64,000 nt of DNA from BOKV01 sp041739225 (GCA_041739225.1 JBGSOG010000006.1:58993-122992), one strand, 5' to 3'. Numbered from the stretch's first letter, positions 16,608-25,808 are shown. Made by a program: numbers and translations. The notes: generated by a model not told the origin, from the letters alone.

Positions 16608-18464
16608 TCAATTGGTCTTCTTGCCTGGCCTGAGCAGCGAAGATAGAGCTTCAATGATGTGAGCTGCACTCAGTTTTGCCTCGTCATACATGGCGCTCGG
16701 ACTTGCGTGCTGAATGAAGCTATCAGGCAAGGTCATGGTTCTGATTTTTGCGCCGCAATGCAAAAGATCTTTGGCCGCAAGATGATGGAGGACCAACGCG
16801 CCGAAACCGCCGGTTGCCCCTTCCTCGACCGTAATCAGCGCTTCGTGTCTTGCAACCAAATCTTCAAGCAACTCCCCGTCCAGTGGCTTGGCAAACCTTG
16901 CGTCAGCCACTGTGATGAACAACCCTGTTTTGGCCAATTGATCGGCTGCCAACAGGCACTCCGACAATCTCGTGCCAAAACTTAGAATGGCGATGCGCTC
17001 GCCTTGGCGAACAAGCCGCCCTTTTCCAATTGGAAGAACACTTCCGTGTTCCGGCAGTTGCGCCCCTGTGCCATCGCCGCGCGGATAGCGCAGCGCAATC
17101 GGGCCATCGTCATAATCTGCCGCAGTCGCCACCATGTGAACAAGCTCCGCCTCATCGGAAGGCGCCATGACCACAAAATTGGGTAGATTGGCCAGATACC
17201 CTATGTCGAAGGATCCGGCATGGGTTGGGCCATCGGCGCCGACCAGTCCGGCCCGGTCGATGGCAAAGCGAACGGGCAGCCCCTGCAATGCCACATCATG
17301 AACGATCTGATCGTAGGCGCGTTGCAGAAACGATGAATATATTGCGCAAAACGGTTTCATGCCGCCTGCGGCAAGTCCGGCTGCAAATGTCACCGCATGT
17401 TGTTCGGCTATGCCAACATCAAACGCCCTTTCCGGGAACCGTTTTGCAAAGATGTCGACGCCGGTCCCCGATGGCATCGCGGCGGTAATTGCAATGATTC
17501 GGGCGTCGCGTTCAGCCTGGTCTGCCAAGGCGGTTCCGAAAACCTTGGTGTAACTTGGCGCAAAAGTTTCCGGAACAGATTGCTTTCCGGTGAGGGCGTC
17601 AAAGCGCGAGACACCGTGGTATTTGTCTGCGGCCTTTTCTGCGGGGCTGTACCCCTTTCCCTTGCGGGTGATGGCATGAATGAGCACAGGACCGGTTGCC
17701 GTTTGGCGGGCATTTCGAAGCACTTGCAACAAAGTCGGCAGATCGTGTCCGTCGACTGGACCCACATACTCAAAGCCCAAGTCTTCGAACAGCGTGGTGC
17801 CGTTTCCAGCACCTTGCGTGCGTTCGCCGGGTTCGATGCCCGAACGATCCTCGCCGCAGAGTTTGCGCAAGTACCCGGCCAAGGCTCCGGCAGGGGGAGC
17901 AATCGACATGTCATTGTCATTGAGTATGACAAATAGCCTGTGGCCCAAAGCCCCGGCATTGTTCATGGCTTCGAAAGCCATGCCAGCTGTCATGGCGCCG
18001 TCACCCACCACGCAGACAACATCGCCGATGTCTGCACCCAGTTCACGCGCAACTGCAAATCCGAGGCCGGCAGACATCGCTGTGGAAGAATGGGCCGCGC
18101 CAAAGGGGTCAAATTCGCTTTCAGCGCGGCGTGTAAAGCCGGAAATTCCACCTTCCTGACGGATTGTATGCATGCGGTCACGCCGCCCGGTCAGAATTTT
18201 GTGCGGGTAGCACTGGTGTCCGACATCCCATATCAGTTTGTCGCGCGGCGTGTCGAACACTGCATGAATGGCGACGGTCAATTCGATGACGCCGAGGCTT
18301 GCGCCGAGATGTCCGCCGGTTTTGGCGACAGACAAAATTGTGTCGAGACGAAGCTCGCTGGCGACATTTGCCAACTCCACATCGCTCATTGCCTTGAGAT
18401 CCGACGGGCTGCCTACCCTGTCCAGGTGCAGCGTTTGCGCGTCAATGGAGATGAATGGCTCCAC
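16608..18464 (-). CDS. dxs: 1-deoxy-D-xylulose-5-phosphate synthase
   Basis: About 618 residues. It condenses pyruvate and glyceraldehyde-3-phosphate to DXP with thiamine diphosphate, the first step of the MEP route feeding carotenoids and the bacteriochlorophyll tail. Visible motifs are the N-terminal KTGGHLGASLGV and IWDVGHQCYPHKIL, the ThDP motif GDGAMTAGMAFEAMNNAG...NDNDMSI, and DVGIAEQHAVTFAAGLA with the catalytic Glu. I chose GTG 18464 because GGGAGG lies 5-6 nt upstream; ATG 18488 has no ribosome site. It is on the minus strand after cycA, with two PpsR-like boxes in front, so its expression is probably tied to pigment synthesis. A second dxs for housekeeping could exist elsewhere. Confidence 0.96.
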   Translation of the reverse strand: MEPFISIDAQTLHLDRVGSPSDLKAMSDVELANVASELRLDTILSVAKTGGHLGASLGVIELTVAIHAVFDTPRDKLIWDVGHQCYPHKILTGRRDRMHTIRQEGGISGFTRRAESEFDPFGAAHSSTAMSAGLGFAVARELGADIGDVVCVVGDGAMTAGMAFEAMNNAGALGHRLFVILNDNDMSIAPPAGALAGYLRKLCGEDRSGIEPGERTQGAGNGTTLFEDLGFEYVGPVDGHDLPTLLQVLRNARQTATGPVLIHAITRKGKGYSPAEKAADKYHGVSRFDALTGKQSVPETFAPSYTKVFGTALADQAERDARIIAITAAMPSGTGVDIFAKRFPERAFDVGIAEQHAVTFAAGLAAGGMKPFCAIYSSFLQRAYDQIVHDVALQGLPVRFAIDRAGLVGADGPTHAGSFDIGYLANLPNFVVMAPSDEAELVHMVATAADYDDGPIALRYPRGDGTGAQLPEHGSVLPIGKGRLVRQGERIAILSFGTRLSECLLAADQLAKTGLFITVADARFAKPLDGELLEDLVARHEALITVEEGATGGFGALVLHHLAAKDLLHCGAKIRTMTLPDSFIQHASPSAMYDEAKLSAAHIIEALSSLLRPGKKTN

Positions 18465-18559
18465 TTTATCCTCCCGGTGGGAAAGCATCAGCCCGCCTTT
18501 TTCGAAGCGGGCAGTGCTTCATTCTCCTGACCGGGAATATTCCCCGCGTATTTCGCATT

Positions 18560-18599
18560 TGTAAATAGTTTTTTACGCTTGTGTAAAATTCTTTTTACG
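18560..18599. promoter_or_regulatory. Two directly repeated PpsR-like boxes upstream of dxs
   Basis: TGTAAATAGTTTTTTACG (18560-18577) and TGTAAAATTCTTTTTACG (18582-18599), both TGT-N12-ACG, one base off consensus. Start-to-start spacing is 22 bp, with a 4-bp gap. Confidence 0.6.
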
Positions 18600-18630
18600 C
18601 TCGCGACCGGGGGCCACAATCAATCATGAA

Positions 18631-19017
18631 TTATTGCGAAAACTGCTTGAGGTAAGCAATGACGTCGGCGATGTCCTGTTGCTGCTTGAGGCCGACGAAT
18701 GTCATTTTGGTGCCTTTTACAACCCCTTTGGGGTCGGCCAGATAATTGGTAAGAGCAGCCTCATCCCACACTTTGCCAGTACCAAATTCCACCATTGCCT
18801 TGGAATATTTGAAGTCAGCAACAGTTCCGGGAACCCGGCCAATCAATCCCGCCAATGAGGGACCGACCTTGTTTTTTCCTGCTTCAGTCACATGGCAGGC
18901 AGCACATTTCTTGAATACAGCTTCGCCGTTTGCGGCAACGCCCTCAAGCGCAAATGACGGCCCTGAGACCGCAATGGCCGCAATCGCAAGAAATATTGAT
19001 TTGGCATGCATGTTCAT
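18631..19017 (-). CDS. cycA: Soluble class I cytochrome c (cytochrome c2-like)
   Basis: 128 residues with a signal peptide cleaved near SFA (about residue 23). The haem motif is CAACH (Cys38, Cys41, His42) and the distal ligand is probably Met105 in KGTKMTF. The short single-haem form with an ADFKYSKAM segment and a WDEAALTNYL helix is characteristic of the cytochrome c2 / mitochondrial c class. In the periplasm it would carry electrons between the bc1 complex and the reaction-centre cytochrome PufC. The ATG at 19017 has GGAGG 8 nt upstream. Its promoter region is shared with bchI and holds PpsR boxes, which supports a photosynthetic role. The symbol cycA is by context. Confidence 0.88.
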   Translation of the reverse strand: MNMHAKSIFLAIAAIAVSGPSFALEGVAANGEAVFKKCAACHVTEAGKNKVGPSLAGLIGRVPGTVADFKYSKAMVEFGTGKVWDEAALTNYLADPKGVVKGTKMTFVGLKQQQDIADVIAYLKQFSQ

Positions 19018-19146
19018 TGATCATTCCTCCACGCCCAAGCGGCCCTGTGCGCCGGACGAACGCAAAATAGTTCGGGTTTGTGGCGAGTCAATGGAATGTG
19101 AAATTGCATTTGATGGATTGGCTAATTGTTGCAATCCGGCGCCATC

Positions 19147-19188
19147 CGTATCATGGTGTTGACACCCATTTGTCAAATCGATTTTACA
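19147..19188. promoter_or_regulatory. PpsR box pair between cycA and bchI
   Basis: A perfect TGTCAAATCGATTTTACA lies at 19171-19188, and a one-base variant CGTATCATGGTGTTGACA at 19147-19164; spacing is 24 bp start to start. The pair sits 33 bp upstream of the bchI ATG and can also control divergent cycA. Confidence 0.82.
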
Positions 19189-19220
19189 CTTGGCTTCGCC
19201 GCAATCCTGGAGTCTGTTCA

Positions 19221-20246
19221 ATGTCGCAACCCTTCCCATTCTCGGCGATTGTTGGTCAGGATGAAATGAAATCGGCCCTTTTGCTGGCTGCGGTGGACCC
19301 CAGGCTTGGCGGCGTGCTGGTTTTTGGTGACAGGGGAACGGGCAAGTCAACGGCGGTGCGGGCATTGGCGGCGCTGCTGCCGAAGATCGCGGTTCGCAAA
19401 GGTTGTCGCTTCAACTGCTCCCCGGCTGACAAACATCATTGCCCCGATTGCGAAGCAAAGCATGGCAGCGCCACCAAGGTTGCCTCGCCTGTGGTTGATC
19501 TGCCGCTTGGTGCATCAGAAGACCGCGTTGTTGGCGCGCTTGATCTCGAGCGCGCGTTGGTAGCCGGGGAAAAAAGGTTCGAACCTGGATTGCTGGCAAG
19601 GGCAAACCGCGGATTTTTGTACATTGATGAAGTCAATTTGCTGGAAGATCACCTCGTCGATCTTCTGCTTGATGTTGCTGCATCCGGCGTCAATGTGGTG
19701 GAGCGTGAAGGGCTGAGCATACGCCACCCGGCGCGGTTCGTCCTGATTGGCAGCGGCAATCCGGAAGAAGGCGAATTGCGTCCGCAATTGCTCGACCGTT
19801 TCGGTCTGATGGTGGAAGTGTCGTCGCCCAACCAGATAAAGGAGAGGGTCGAGGTTGTGCGTCGGCGCGAGGCATATGAACTTGATCCGGAAGCATTTCT
19901 TGCCAGGTTCGACAAGGCCGAGCGCAAATTGCGAAACCAGATCATCAAGGCACAGGCGGCGGTTTCTGCTGTAACGGCGCCGGACAGCGCGCTCGAGTTT
20001 GCCGCGCTTTTGTGCATGCGGCTTGGCGTTGATGGTCTTCGTGGAGAATTGACATTGATCCGTGCTGCAAAGGCACATTGCGCGCTGGCCGGACGCCTTG
20101 AGGCTACCCGCAAGGATATTGTCGCCGTCGCTCCGATGGCCTTGCGTCACCGGTTGCGCAGGGACCCACTGGACGAGGCAGGATCGGCCGCACGCGTGGA
20201 GCGCGTCCTGATGGATGTTGGAAGCGATGCAACACTCAATTCCTGA
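19221..20246 (+). CDS. bchI: Magnesium chelatase ATPase subunit I
   Basis: 341 residues, an AAA+ ATPase that drives Mg insertion into protoporphyrin IX together with BchD and BchH. The P-loop is GDRGTGKST (36-44), Walker B is FLYIDEVNLL, followed by the sensor region LIGSGNPEEGELRPQLLDRFG with the arginine finger area and the AAA lid at the C-terminus. A cysteine cluster in NCSPADKHHCPDCEAKHG lies after the P-loop helix, as is common in BchI. The ATG at 19221 starts SQPFPFSAIVGQDEMK, the conserved family opening. It is first in the run bchI-bchD-bchO-crtI and overlaps bchD by 20 nt. Confidence 0.97.
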   Translation: MSQPFPFSAIVGQDEMKSALLLAAVDPRLGGVLVFGDRGTGKSTAVRALAALLPKIAVRKGCRFNCSPADKHHCPDCEAKHGSATKVASPVVDLPLGASEDRVVGALDLERALVAGEKRFEPGLLARANRGFLYIDEVNLLEDHLVDLLLDVAASGVNVVEREGLSIRHPARFVLIGSGNPEEGELRPQLLDRFGLMVEVSSPNQIKERVEVVRRREAYELDPEAFLARFDKAERKLRNQIIKAQAAVSAVTAPDSALEFAALLCMRLGVDGLRGELTLIRAAKAHCALAGRLEATRKDIVAVAPMALRHRLRRDPLDEAGSAARVERVLMDVGSDATLNS

Positions 20247-21990
20247 AGTTTCGGATCGCTGGGCTGATGCGTTGCTGGCCGCACGGCTCCTGTCCGTGTT
20301 CGGCCCATGGAACCCGGATGCATGCCGGGGCATTCAGCTGAAGGGCATCCATGTACGCGCGCGCTGCGGTCCGGTACTGGACATTTGGCTGGGCGAATTT
20401 TCGCGGCTTTGCCCTGAAATTCCCAAGTCGCGTTTTTCCGCAACCATGGATGCCGAGCGTCTGGTTGGCGGCCTTGACCTTGCGGCGACACTGGATGCCG
20501 GGCGACCCGTGTTTGAACGCGGCTTGTTGGCATCGATTGACGGAGGGATCGGCATTTTCGCCATGTCGGAACGTGCAGAGCCGATAGCCGCTGCATTGAT
20601 CGGCGAAGCCCTTGACCATGGAACAACTGCAAACACGCCAACCCGAATTGCGCTTGTGGCAATTGATGAAGGCGCGGAAGACGACGAGAGGTTGTGCACG
20701 TCTCTGGCGGACAGACTTTCCCTTCGACTTGACCTCTCAGGCATATCCATTCGCGAGTGCGAAACCACTCTGGCGGTGGTGGAGCCCAAAGACGCCCTTA
20801 AGTTGTCGCGTCCCTCATTGCCGGATGCAATTCTTGACGCATTTGCCGAAATATCGCTTGCAGCAAATGCCGGCTCCATGCGGTTGGCGCTCCATCTTGC
20901 GTCGGTTTCCAAAGCACTTGCCGCGCTGGACGGCGCGATTGAAGTCTCGGGCGCGCATGCAGTAACGGCCATGCGCCTGGTATTGGGCGTTCAGATTTCT
21001 GCGCAACCGCCCGAAGGCGATGCCGACGAAGCGGCGAAGGATGAAATGCAACCGGACGCCTTGTCCGAACCGCCAGCTGCCGAAAATGAAAATGGCGAGA
21101 CCATGCCCGACCCGCAGGCATTGCAGGACATGTTGGTGGAAGCCGCAAAGGCGATGTTGCCGGACATTGCAGAGTTTTTCAGGGTTGACAAAAATCGCTT
21201 GCGCGGCGGGCGCGCCGGCAAGGCTGGAAAAAAAGCCGACGAAGGCTTGCGCGGGCGGGTGATCGGCCATCGACAGCGACCACCCTGCTCAGGTGCGCGC
21301 CCGGATGTGATTGCAACATTGCGCACCGCAGCGCCCTGGCAAAGGCTGCGCGGTCGTGACGCCGCAAGCAGCGGTGACCTGAGAATCCGCAAATCTGATT
21401 TCCGCTACAAAAGGCGGCGGCAACCGACCCAGTCAGTGTCAATATTTGCAGTTGACGCCTCCGGTTCAACCGCTCTCGACCGGCTGGGCGAGGCAAAAGG
21501 CGCTGTCGAATTGCTGCTTGCCGATTGCTATGTCCGGCGCGACGAGGTTGCATTGATTGCCTTTCGCGGCGAGCGGGCAGAAGTGTTGCTGGAGCCGACC
21601 CGGTCATTGGTTCGGGCCAAGCGCTCATTGGGAGTGCTGCCCGGTGGCGGACCAACCCCGCTGGCCAGCGGGCTTGCAAAAACGCTGGAGATGGCGCTTG
21701 CCCTACGGCGCCGGGGCATGTCGGCAATGGTTGTTGTCTTGACAGATGGCAGCGGCAACGTCGCACTGGACGGACAGATGAACCGCGACGCTGCTGCGCG
21801 CGACACCCAAGCAGTGGCAAGGCAATTTGCCTTGCTCGGCATTCAGGCACTGGTGATTGACATTTCGCGGCGTGAGCGTGAGACGTCACGGCAACTGGCA
21901 TCCATGATGCAGGCCGATTATTGCCGCCTGCCGCGTGCCAATGCTGCCGCCATGAGCGAAATCGTCTCCAGCTACACACGGGCGGTCTGA
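20227..21990 (+). CDS. bchD: Magnesium chelatase subunit D
   Basis: 587 residues. It has an N-terminal AAA-like half that lacks a good P-loop, an acidic/proline-rich linker (about 260-300), and a C-terminal VWA domain with the MIDAS motif DASGS (Asp410, Ser412, Ser414) and VVLTDGSGN. It forms the hexameric ID complex that docks on BchH. ATG 20227 overlaps the end of bchI by 20 nt, which suggests translational coupling. Length is within the alphaproteobacterial BchD range. Confidence 0.96.
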   Translation: MQHSIPEVSDRWADALLAARLLSVFGPWNPDACRGIQLKGIHVRARCGPVLDIWLGEFSRLCPEIPKSRFSATMDAERLVGGLDLAATLDAGRPVFERGLLASIDGGIGIFAMSERAEPIAAALIGEALDHGTTANTPTRIALVAIDEGAEDDERLCTSLADRLSLRLDLSGISIRECETTLAVVEPKDALKLSRPSLPDAILDAFAEISLAANAGSMRLALHLASVSKALAALDGAIEVSGAHAVTAMRLVLGVQISAQPPEGDADEAAKDEMQPDALSEPPAAENENGETMPDPQALQDMLVEAAKAMLPDIAEFFRVDKNRLRGGRAGKAGKKADEGLRGRVIGHRQRPPCSGARPDVIATLRTAAPWQRLRGRDAASSGDLRIRKSDFRYKRRRQPTQSVSIFAVDASGSTALDRLGEAKGAVELLLADCYVRRDEVALIAFRGERAEVLLEPTRSLVRAKRSLGVLPGGGPTPLASGLAKTLEMALALRRRGMSAMVVVLTDGSGNVALDGQMNRDAAARDTQAVARQFALLGIQALVIDISRRERETSRQLASMMQADYCRLPRANAAAMSEIVSSYTRAV

Positions 21991-21993
21991 ACG

Positions 21994-22899
21994 GTGTTTT
22001 CAAACCCGGCCCATCTGGATTGGAACAGCGATGGCGCACTATGGCCAAACCGACAGGCCAGCCGTTTCGTTTCAGCCGGGAACCAGAGATTTCATGTCCA
22101 AATCATGGGTGCCGCTGAAAATCCGGCAATATTGCTGGTCCACGGTACTGGCGCATCAGCCCATTCATTTCGGGATGTTTTGCCTCTGCTGGCCAAACGT
22201 CATCACGTGATTGTGCCCGATTTGCCCGGTCACGGCTTTACCCAGAATGAAGGTTCCGACCTGTCGTTGCCGGGCATGGCAAGGGCGCTCGGTGCCTTGA
22301 CAAAAGTTTTGAAGGTAACGCCGCAAACCGTGGTAGGCCATTCTGCCGGTGTGGCAATTGCCATGCAGATGGCGCTGGAGGGAAGTGTACTTCCCAACCG
22401 GATCATCGGATTCAACAGTGCGCTCAAGCCGATAGAGGGCGACCATTTCTTTTCGCCGCTTGCCAAGGCACTTTTTCTCAACCCGTTCGTGCCAAGAGCC
22501 TTTTCCTCATTTGCCAGATACAGCGATGCCACGGGAAGACTGCTTGAAAAAACCGGCAGCGTGATCGATGCCGCCGGGCGTGAATTTTATGGCAAGCTGC
22601 TGACAAGCCCGGCGCATGTTGCAGGTGCGCTTGGCATGATGGCCAACTGGAATCTTGGCCCGCTGAGGGCGAGGATGAATAGCCTGCCCTGCCCCGTTAC
22701 ATTGGTTGCCGCAGAAGATGATCGAATGGTACCTGCTTCGGTTTCGCGCGAGGCAGCACAACGGATCGTTGATTGCGAGTTGATCATTGTGGCGAAGGGT
22801 GGCCATTTGCTGCACGAAGCTAAACCGGAATTTGCCGCACAGATCATTGAACAACGTTGTTCCGTTGAAGCGGGCGCACTGAGTGATGGTCAAAGATGA
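21994..22899 (+). CDS. bchO: BchO, alpha/beta hydrolase of the Mg-chelatase operon
   Basis: 301 residues of alpha/beta-hydrolase fold. The nucleophile elbow is GHSAG (Ser117), the acid is probably in AAEDDRMVP, and the His in KGGHLLHEAKPE. HGTGASAHSF forms the oxyanion loop. BchO is encoded next to bchID in almost all purple bacteria and affects Mg chelation, but its exact substrate is not established. It begins with GTG 3 nt after bchD and its end comes 13 nt before the crtI start I prefer. Confidence 0.94.
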   Translation: MFSNPAHLDWNSDGALWPNRQASRFVSAGNQRFHVQIMGAAENPAILLVHGTGASAHSFRDVLPLLAKRHHVIVPDLPGHGFTQNEGSDLSLPGMARALGALTKVLKVTPQTVVGHSAGVAIAMQMALEGSVLPNRIIGFNSALKPIEGDHFFSPLAKALFLNPFVPRAFSSFARYSDATGRLLEKTGSVIDAAGREFYGKLLTSPAHVAGALGMMANWNLGPLRARMNSLPCPVTLVAAEDDRMVPASVSREAAQRIVDCELIIVAKGGHLLHEAKPEFAAQIIEQRCSVEAGALSDGQR

Positions 22900-22912
22900 G
22901 GATGCGAAGGTC

Positions 22913-24448
22913 ATGACAGCCCCGTTTCCGATGCCGGTATCAGCCGAAGGTGCAGCACCGCATGCCATTGTGATCGGTGCCGGACTGGGCGGCTTGGCAG
23001 CAGGTGCCCGACTTGCAGCACATGGCTACAAAGTCACCGTGGTCGAGAAACTCGATGGCCCCGGCGGCCGTGCCTATGTCTTCAAGCAAGATGGTTTTAC
23101 CTTTGATGCCGGCCCAACCATCGTGACCGCTCCATACATTTTCGAGGAATTGTGGGAAGCGTGCGGAGCCAGGCTTTCAGATGATGTGGACATTCGTCCC
23201 TGTGACCCGTTTTACAAAATCCGGTTCGACGATGGCTCGGTTTTCAACTACAGCGGCGACCGGGAAAAAATGCGCCAGGAAGTGGCCCGCTTCAACAGCG
23301 AAGATGTGGCCGGATTTGAACGTTTCATGGAGAAAAGCGCACAAATATACAAAGTCGCATTTGAAGAACTTGCGGACAAACCATTCCATTCGCTTTTGTT
23401 TACCGCACGAACATTGATTGAACTCGTTCGTCTGGGGGGCTATTGGCCCGTTTACACAACAGTCAGCCGTTTCTTTTCAGACCCGCGCTTGCGCATTGTT
23501 TTCAGCTTCCATCCGCTGCTGATAGGTGGCAATCCGTTCACAACCACTTCCTACTACTGCCTCATTGCCCATCTGGAAAGCAGGTTCGGCGTTCACTACG
23601 CAGTCGGCGGAACCGGCGCACTGGTCACTGGAATTGTCGGACTAATCGAAAAGCAGGGCGGCACCATCCGCTACAATTGCCAGATCAATCGCATAGAGAC
23701 GCGTGGCAGGCAGGCGGTCGGGGTCAGCCTGACGACCGGGGAATTCATTCCGGCCGATCTGATCATTTCCAATGGCGATCCGTCAACGACCTATGGAAGC
23801 CTGCTTTCCGGGCACAAACGGCGACGCTGGACCGACGCGAAGATTGCCCGCAGCAAACATTCGATGAGCCTGTTTGTCTGGTACTTCGGGACCAAACGCA
23901 AATACGACGATGTCTATCACCACACCATGGTGCTGGGTCCGCGCTACAAGGGTCTTTTGGACGATATCTTTCGCCGCCATGAATTGTCGAAAGATTTCAG
24001 TCTTTACCTGCATCGCCCGACTGCCAGCGATCCATCACTGGCGCCGGAAGGATGTGATGCGTTTTATGTCCTCAGCCCCGTTCCCCATCTTGAAAGCGGC
24101 ACCAATTGGGAAACCGAAGGCGAGAAATACCGGGCTGCCATCCAGAAACGGCTGGAAGAAACATTGATGCCGGGCCTTGGCGGGGAAATAGTCACCTCGC
24201 GCCTGATCACGCCGCAGGATTTTCAGGACAGGCTGCTTTCCTATCGTGGTGCGGCTTTTGCGATGGAACCGAAGCTTTTGCAAAGCGCCTGGTTTCGACC
24301 GCACAACCGCAGCGAAGAACTTGACAATCTTTATCTGGTTGGTGCCGGCACGCATCCCGGTGCCGGCATGCCGGGAGTGTTGACTTCAGCCAAATTGGTT
24401 GCAGACCTGATCGGGCCTGCGGCGGTGGCTGTCAAAACCGGTATCTGA
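22913..24448 (+). CDS. crtI: Phytoene desaturase
   Basis: 511 residues. The N-terminal FAD Rossmann motif is AIVIGAGLGGLAAGARLAAHG, followed by FDAGPTIVTAP; the C-terminal signature is NLYLVGAGTHPGAGMPGVL, diagnostic for CrtI. It desaturates phytoene to neurosporene or lycopene at the membrane. Whether it stops after three or four desaturations cannot be told from sequence by eye. Possible starts are GTG 22883, ATG 22886 and ATG 22913; I chose 22913 because it has GAAGG just upstream and avoids overlap with bchO. It is co-directional with bchIDO. Confidence 0.96.
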   Translation: MTAPFPMPVSAEGAAPHAIVIGAGLGGLAAGARLAAHGYKVTVVEKLDGPGGRAYVFKQDGFTFDAGPTIVTAPYIFEELWEACGARLSDDVDIRPCDPFYKIRFDDGSVFNYSGDREKMRQEVARFNSEDVAGFERFMEKSAQIYKVAFEELADKPFHSLLFTARTLIELVRLGGYWPVYTTVSRFFSDPRLRIVFSFHPLLIGGNPFTTTSYYCLIAHLESRFGVHYAVGGTGALVTGIVGLIEKQGGTIRYNCQINRIETRGRQAVGVSLTTGEFIPADLIISNGDPSTTYGSLLSGHKRRRWTDAKIARSKHSMSLFVWYFGTKRKYDDVYHHTMVLGPRYKGLLDDIFRRHELSKDFSLYLHRPTASDPSLAPEGCDAFYVLSPVPHLESGTNWETEGEKYRAAIQKRLEETLMPGLGGEIVTSRLITPQDFQDRLLSYRGAAFAMEPKLLQSAWFRPHNRSEELDNLYLVGAGTHPGAGMPGVLTSAKLVADLIGPAAVAVKTGI

Positions 24449-24507
24449 TTTTTCTGCGATGAACTTGCGGATGATCTTGTTGATAAGCAATTCTGCAGCT
24501 CGCACGC

Positions 24508-24550
24508 CGTCAATGTAATTTGACGTTGTGTTTGTCTGAATTCTTGGACA
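24508..24550. promoter_or_regulatory. PpsR box pair upstream of crtB
   Basis: TGTCTGAATTCTTGGACA (24533-24550) is a perfect TGT-N12-ACA site. CGTCAATGTAATTTGACG (24508-24525) has the same layout with one mismatch in each arm. Spacing is 25 bp start to start. It indicates that crtB has its own promoter rather than depending on crtI read-through. Confidence 0.72.
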
Positions 24551-24606
24551 AACTATGATTTCGGGAACACCGGGTCAAAACGGCCCTGGATCGAAAGCAA
24601 GCGTTC

Positions 24607-25662
24607 ATGCAAGCGACCATGCCCAACGCTTTGGCGTTCGACAAAAGTGACAATGCGCTGCTGGTGAGCACCATCCGCGCCGGCTCCAAATCATTTGACA
24701 CCGCCTGCCTGCTTCTGCCGTTTCGATACCGGCTTGCAGCCCGCGCACTGTATGCATTTTGTCGCTCGTCAGATGACGCGGTTGATGAAGGGCTGGCGGG
24801 AGACAACACCATCTCGTTGCTTCGCCTGCGGCTTTCGCGAATTTATGCCGGGAACCCCGGACCGTTGCTCGAAGACCGCGCTTTTGCCTTGGTCGCCGGA
24901 CAGTTTGCCATCCCCAAGGAAATTCCCCTGTCGTTGATCGAAGGCTTTGAATGGGATGAGCAGGGTCGGCGCTACGATACCATCGACAGTTTGCTGGACT
25001 ATGCAGCGCGGGTGGCTGCAACCGTCGGCATCATGATGTGCCTGATCATGGGCCGCCGTGACAGTGCGGTGCTTTCGCGGGCGGCCGAACTTGGGCTGGC
25101 GATGCAGTTGACCAATATTGCCCGCGATGTGGGTGAAGACGCCGCACGGGGACGGATATACCTGCCGCTGGATTGGCTGCGTGAGGCTGCCATTGACCCG
25201 GATGAGTTCCTGGCAAACCCGCGCATGTCGCCGCAGATTGGTCGGGTTGTTGAGAGGCTGCTGGGGGTAGCCGAGAAATTTTACCAGCAATCCTTCCGTG
25301 GAATTGCAGGACTGCCGTATTCATGTCGCCCGGCAATACGCTCGGCAGGGCTTATATACAGGGGCATTGGAACTGCCATCCGGGCAAACGGACATGACAG
25401 TGTCAATCATCGTGCCCATACAAGCGCCGCCCACAAACTGGCGCTTGCTGGATGGGGCAGCGTGTGTGCCTTGATCCCGGCTTCGGTTCCCTCACATGCC
25501 GCACATGGAAGTGTTTTTGGGCTGGTTGATTGTGCAGCAGAGCCAACGCGCCCGGCCGCAGGATTTGATGGTGCGATTGGCCGGCTGGTTGATGTGCTTG
25601 CCTCGCTCGAAGCGCGCGAACGACAATCCACGCTGGCTGCACGTTCAAGGTTGCTGCCATGA
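24607..25662 (+). CDS. crtB: Phytoene synthase
   Basis: 351 residues. It condenses two geranylgeranyl diphosphates to phytoene. Both Asp-rich motifs are present: SSDDAVDE (Asp56, Asp57, Asp60) and NIARDVGED (170-178). YLPLDW and AKFY-like helices follow as in the squalene/phytoene synthase family. A final 60-residue Ala-rich tail is less conserved. ATG 24607 is used; a second ATG follows at 24619. The stop codon overlaps the ATG of a 49-residue membrane ORF (ATGA), so the two are probably translated together. Confidence 0.96.
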   Translation: MQATMPNALAFDKSDNALLVSTIRAGSKSFDTACLLLPFRYRLAARALYAFCRSSDDAVDEGLAGDNTISLLRLRLSRIYAGNPGPLLEDRAFALVAGQFAIPKEIPLSLIEGFEWDEQGRRYDTIDSLLDYAARVAATVGIMMCLIMGRRDSAVLSRAAELGLAMQLTNIARDVGEDAARGRIYLPLDWLREAAIDPDEFLANPRMSPQIGRVVERLLGVAEKFYQQSFRGIAGLPYSCRPAIRSAGLIYRGIGTAIRANGHDSVNHRAHTSAAHKLALAGWGSVCALIPASVPSHAAHGSVFGLVDCAAEPTRPAAGFDGAIGRLVDVLASLEARERQSTLAARSRLLP

Positions 25663-25808
25663 TCCAGCAATATTTCGGTATCATCGAGGCAATCTTTGTT
25701 TTCGGTTTGGCAATCGCATTTTACTTTTGGCAGTCGCGGTCTTTGAAGCGTGACATCGCCAAACGCATTGAAGCGGAAGCGCGCGAAAAAGCAGCCGGCG
25801 AGAAGTAG
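25659..25808 (+). CDS. 49-residue single-span membrane protein coupled to crtB
   Basis: The ATG overlaps the crtB stop in an ATGA arrangement. The product begins MIQQYFGIIEAIFVFGLAIA, one hydrophobic span of about 20 residues (about 7-25), then FYFWQSRSLKRD and a strongly charged Lys/Glu/Ala helix ending AAGEK. Positive residues directly after the span predict a C-terminal cytoplasmic tail. No function is known to me. The coupling and clean hydrophobic-then-charged layout argue that it is a real gene, possibly a small partner that anchors carotenoid enzymes; that role is inference only. Confidence 0.7.
   Translation: MIQQYFGIIEAIFVFGLAIAFYFWQSRSLKRDIAKRIEAEAREKAAGEK

Noticed and set aside
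19160..19175. TGACA-N6-TGTCA inverted repeat in the bchI promoter
   Set aside because: It is formed by the end of one PpsR box and the beginning of the next, so a separate regulator is not needed.
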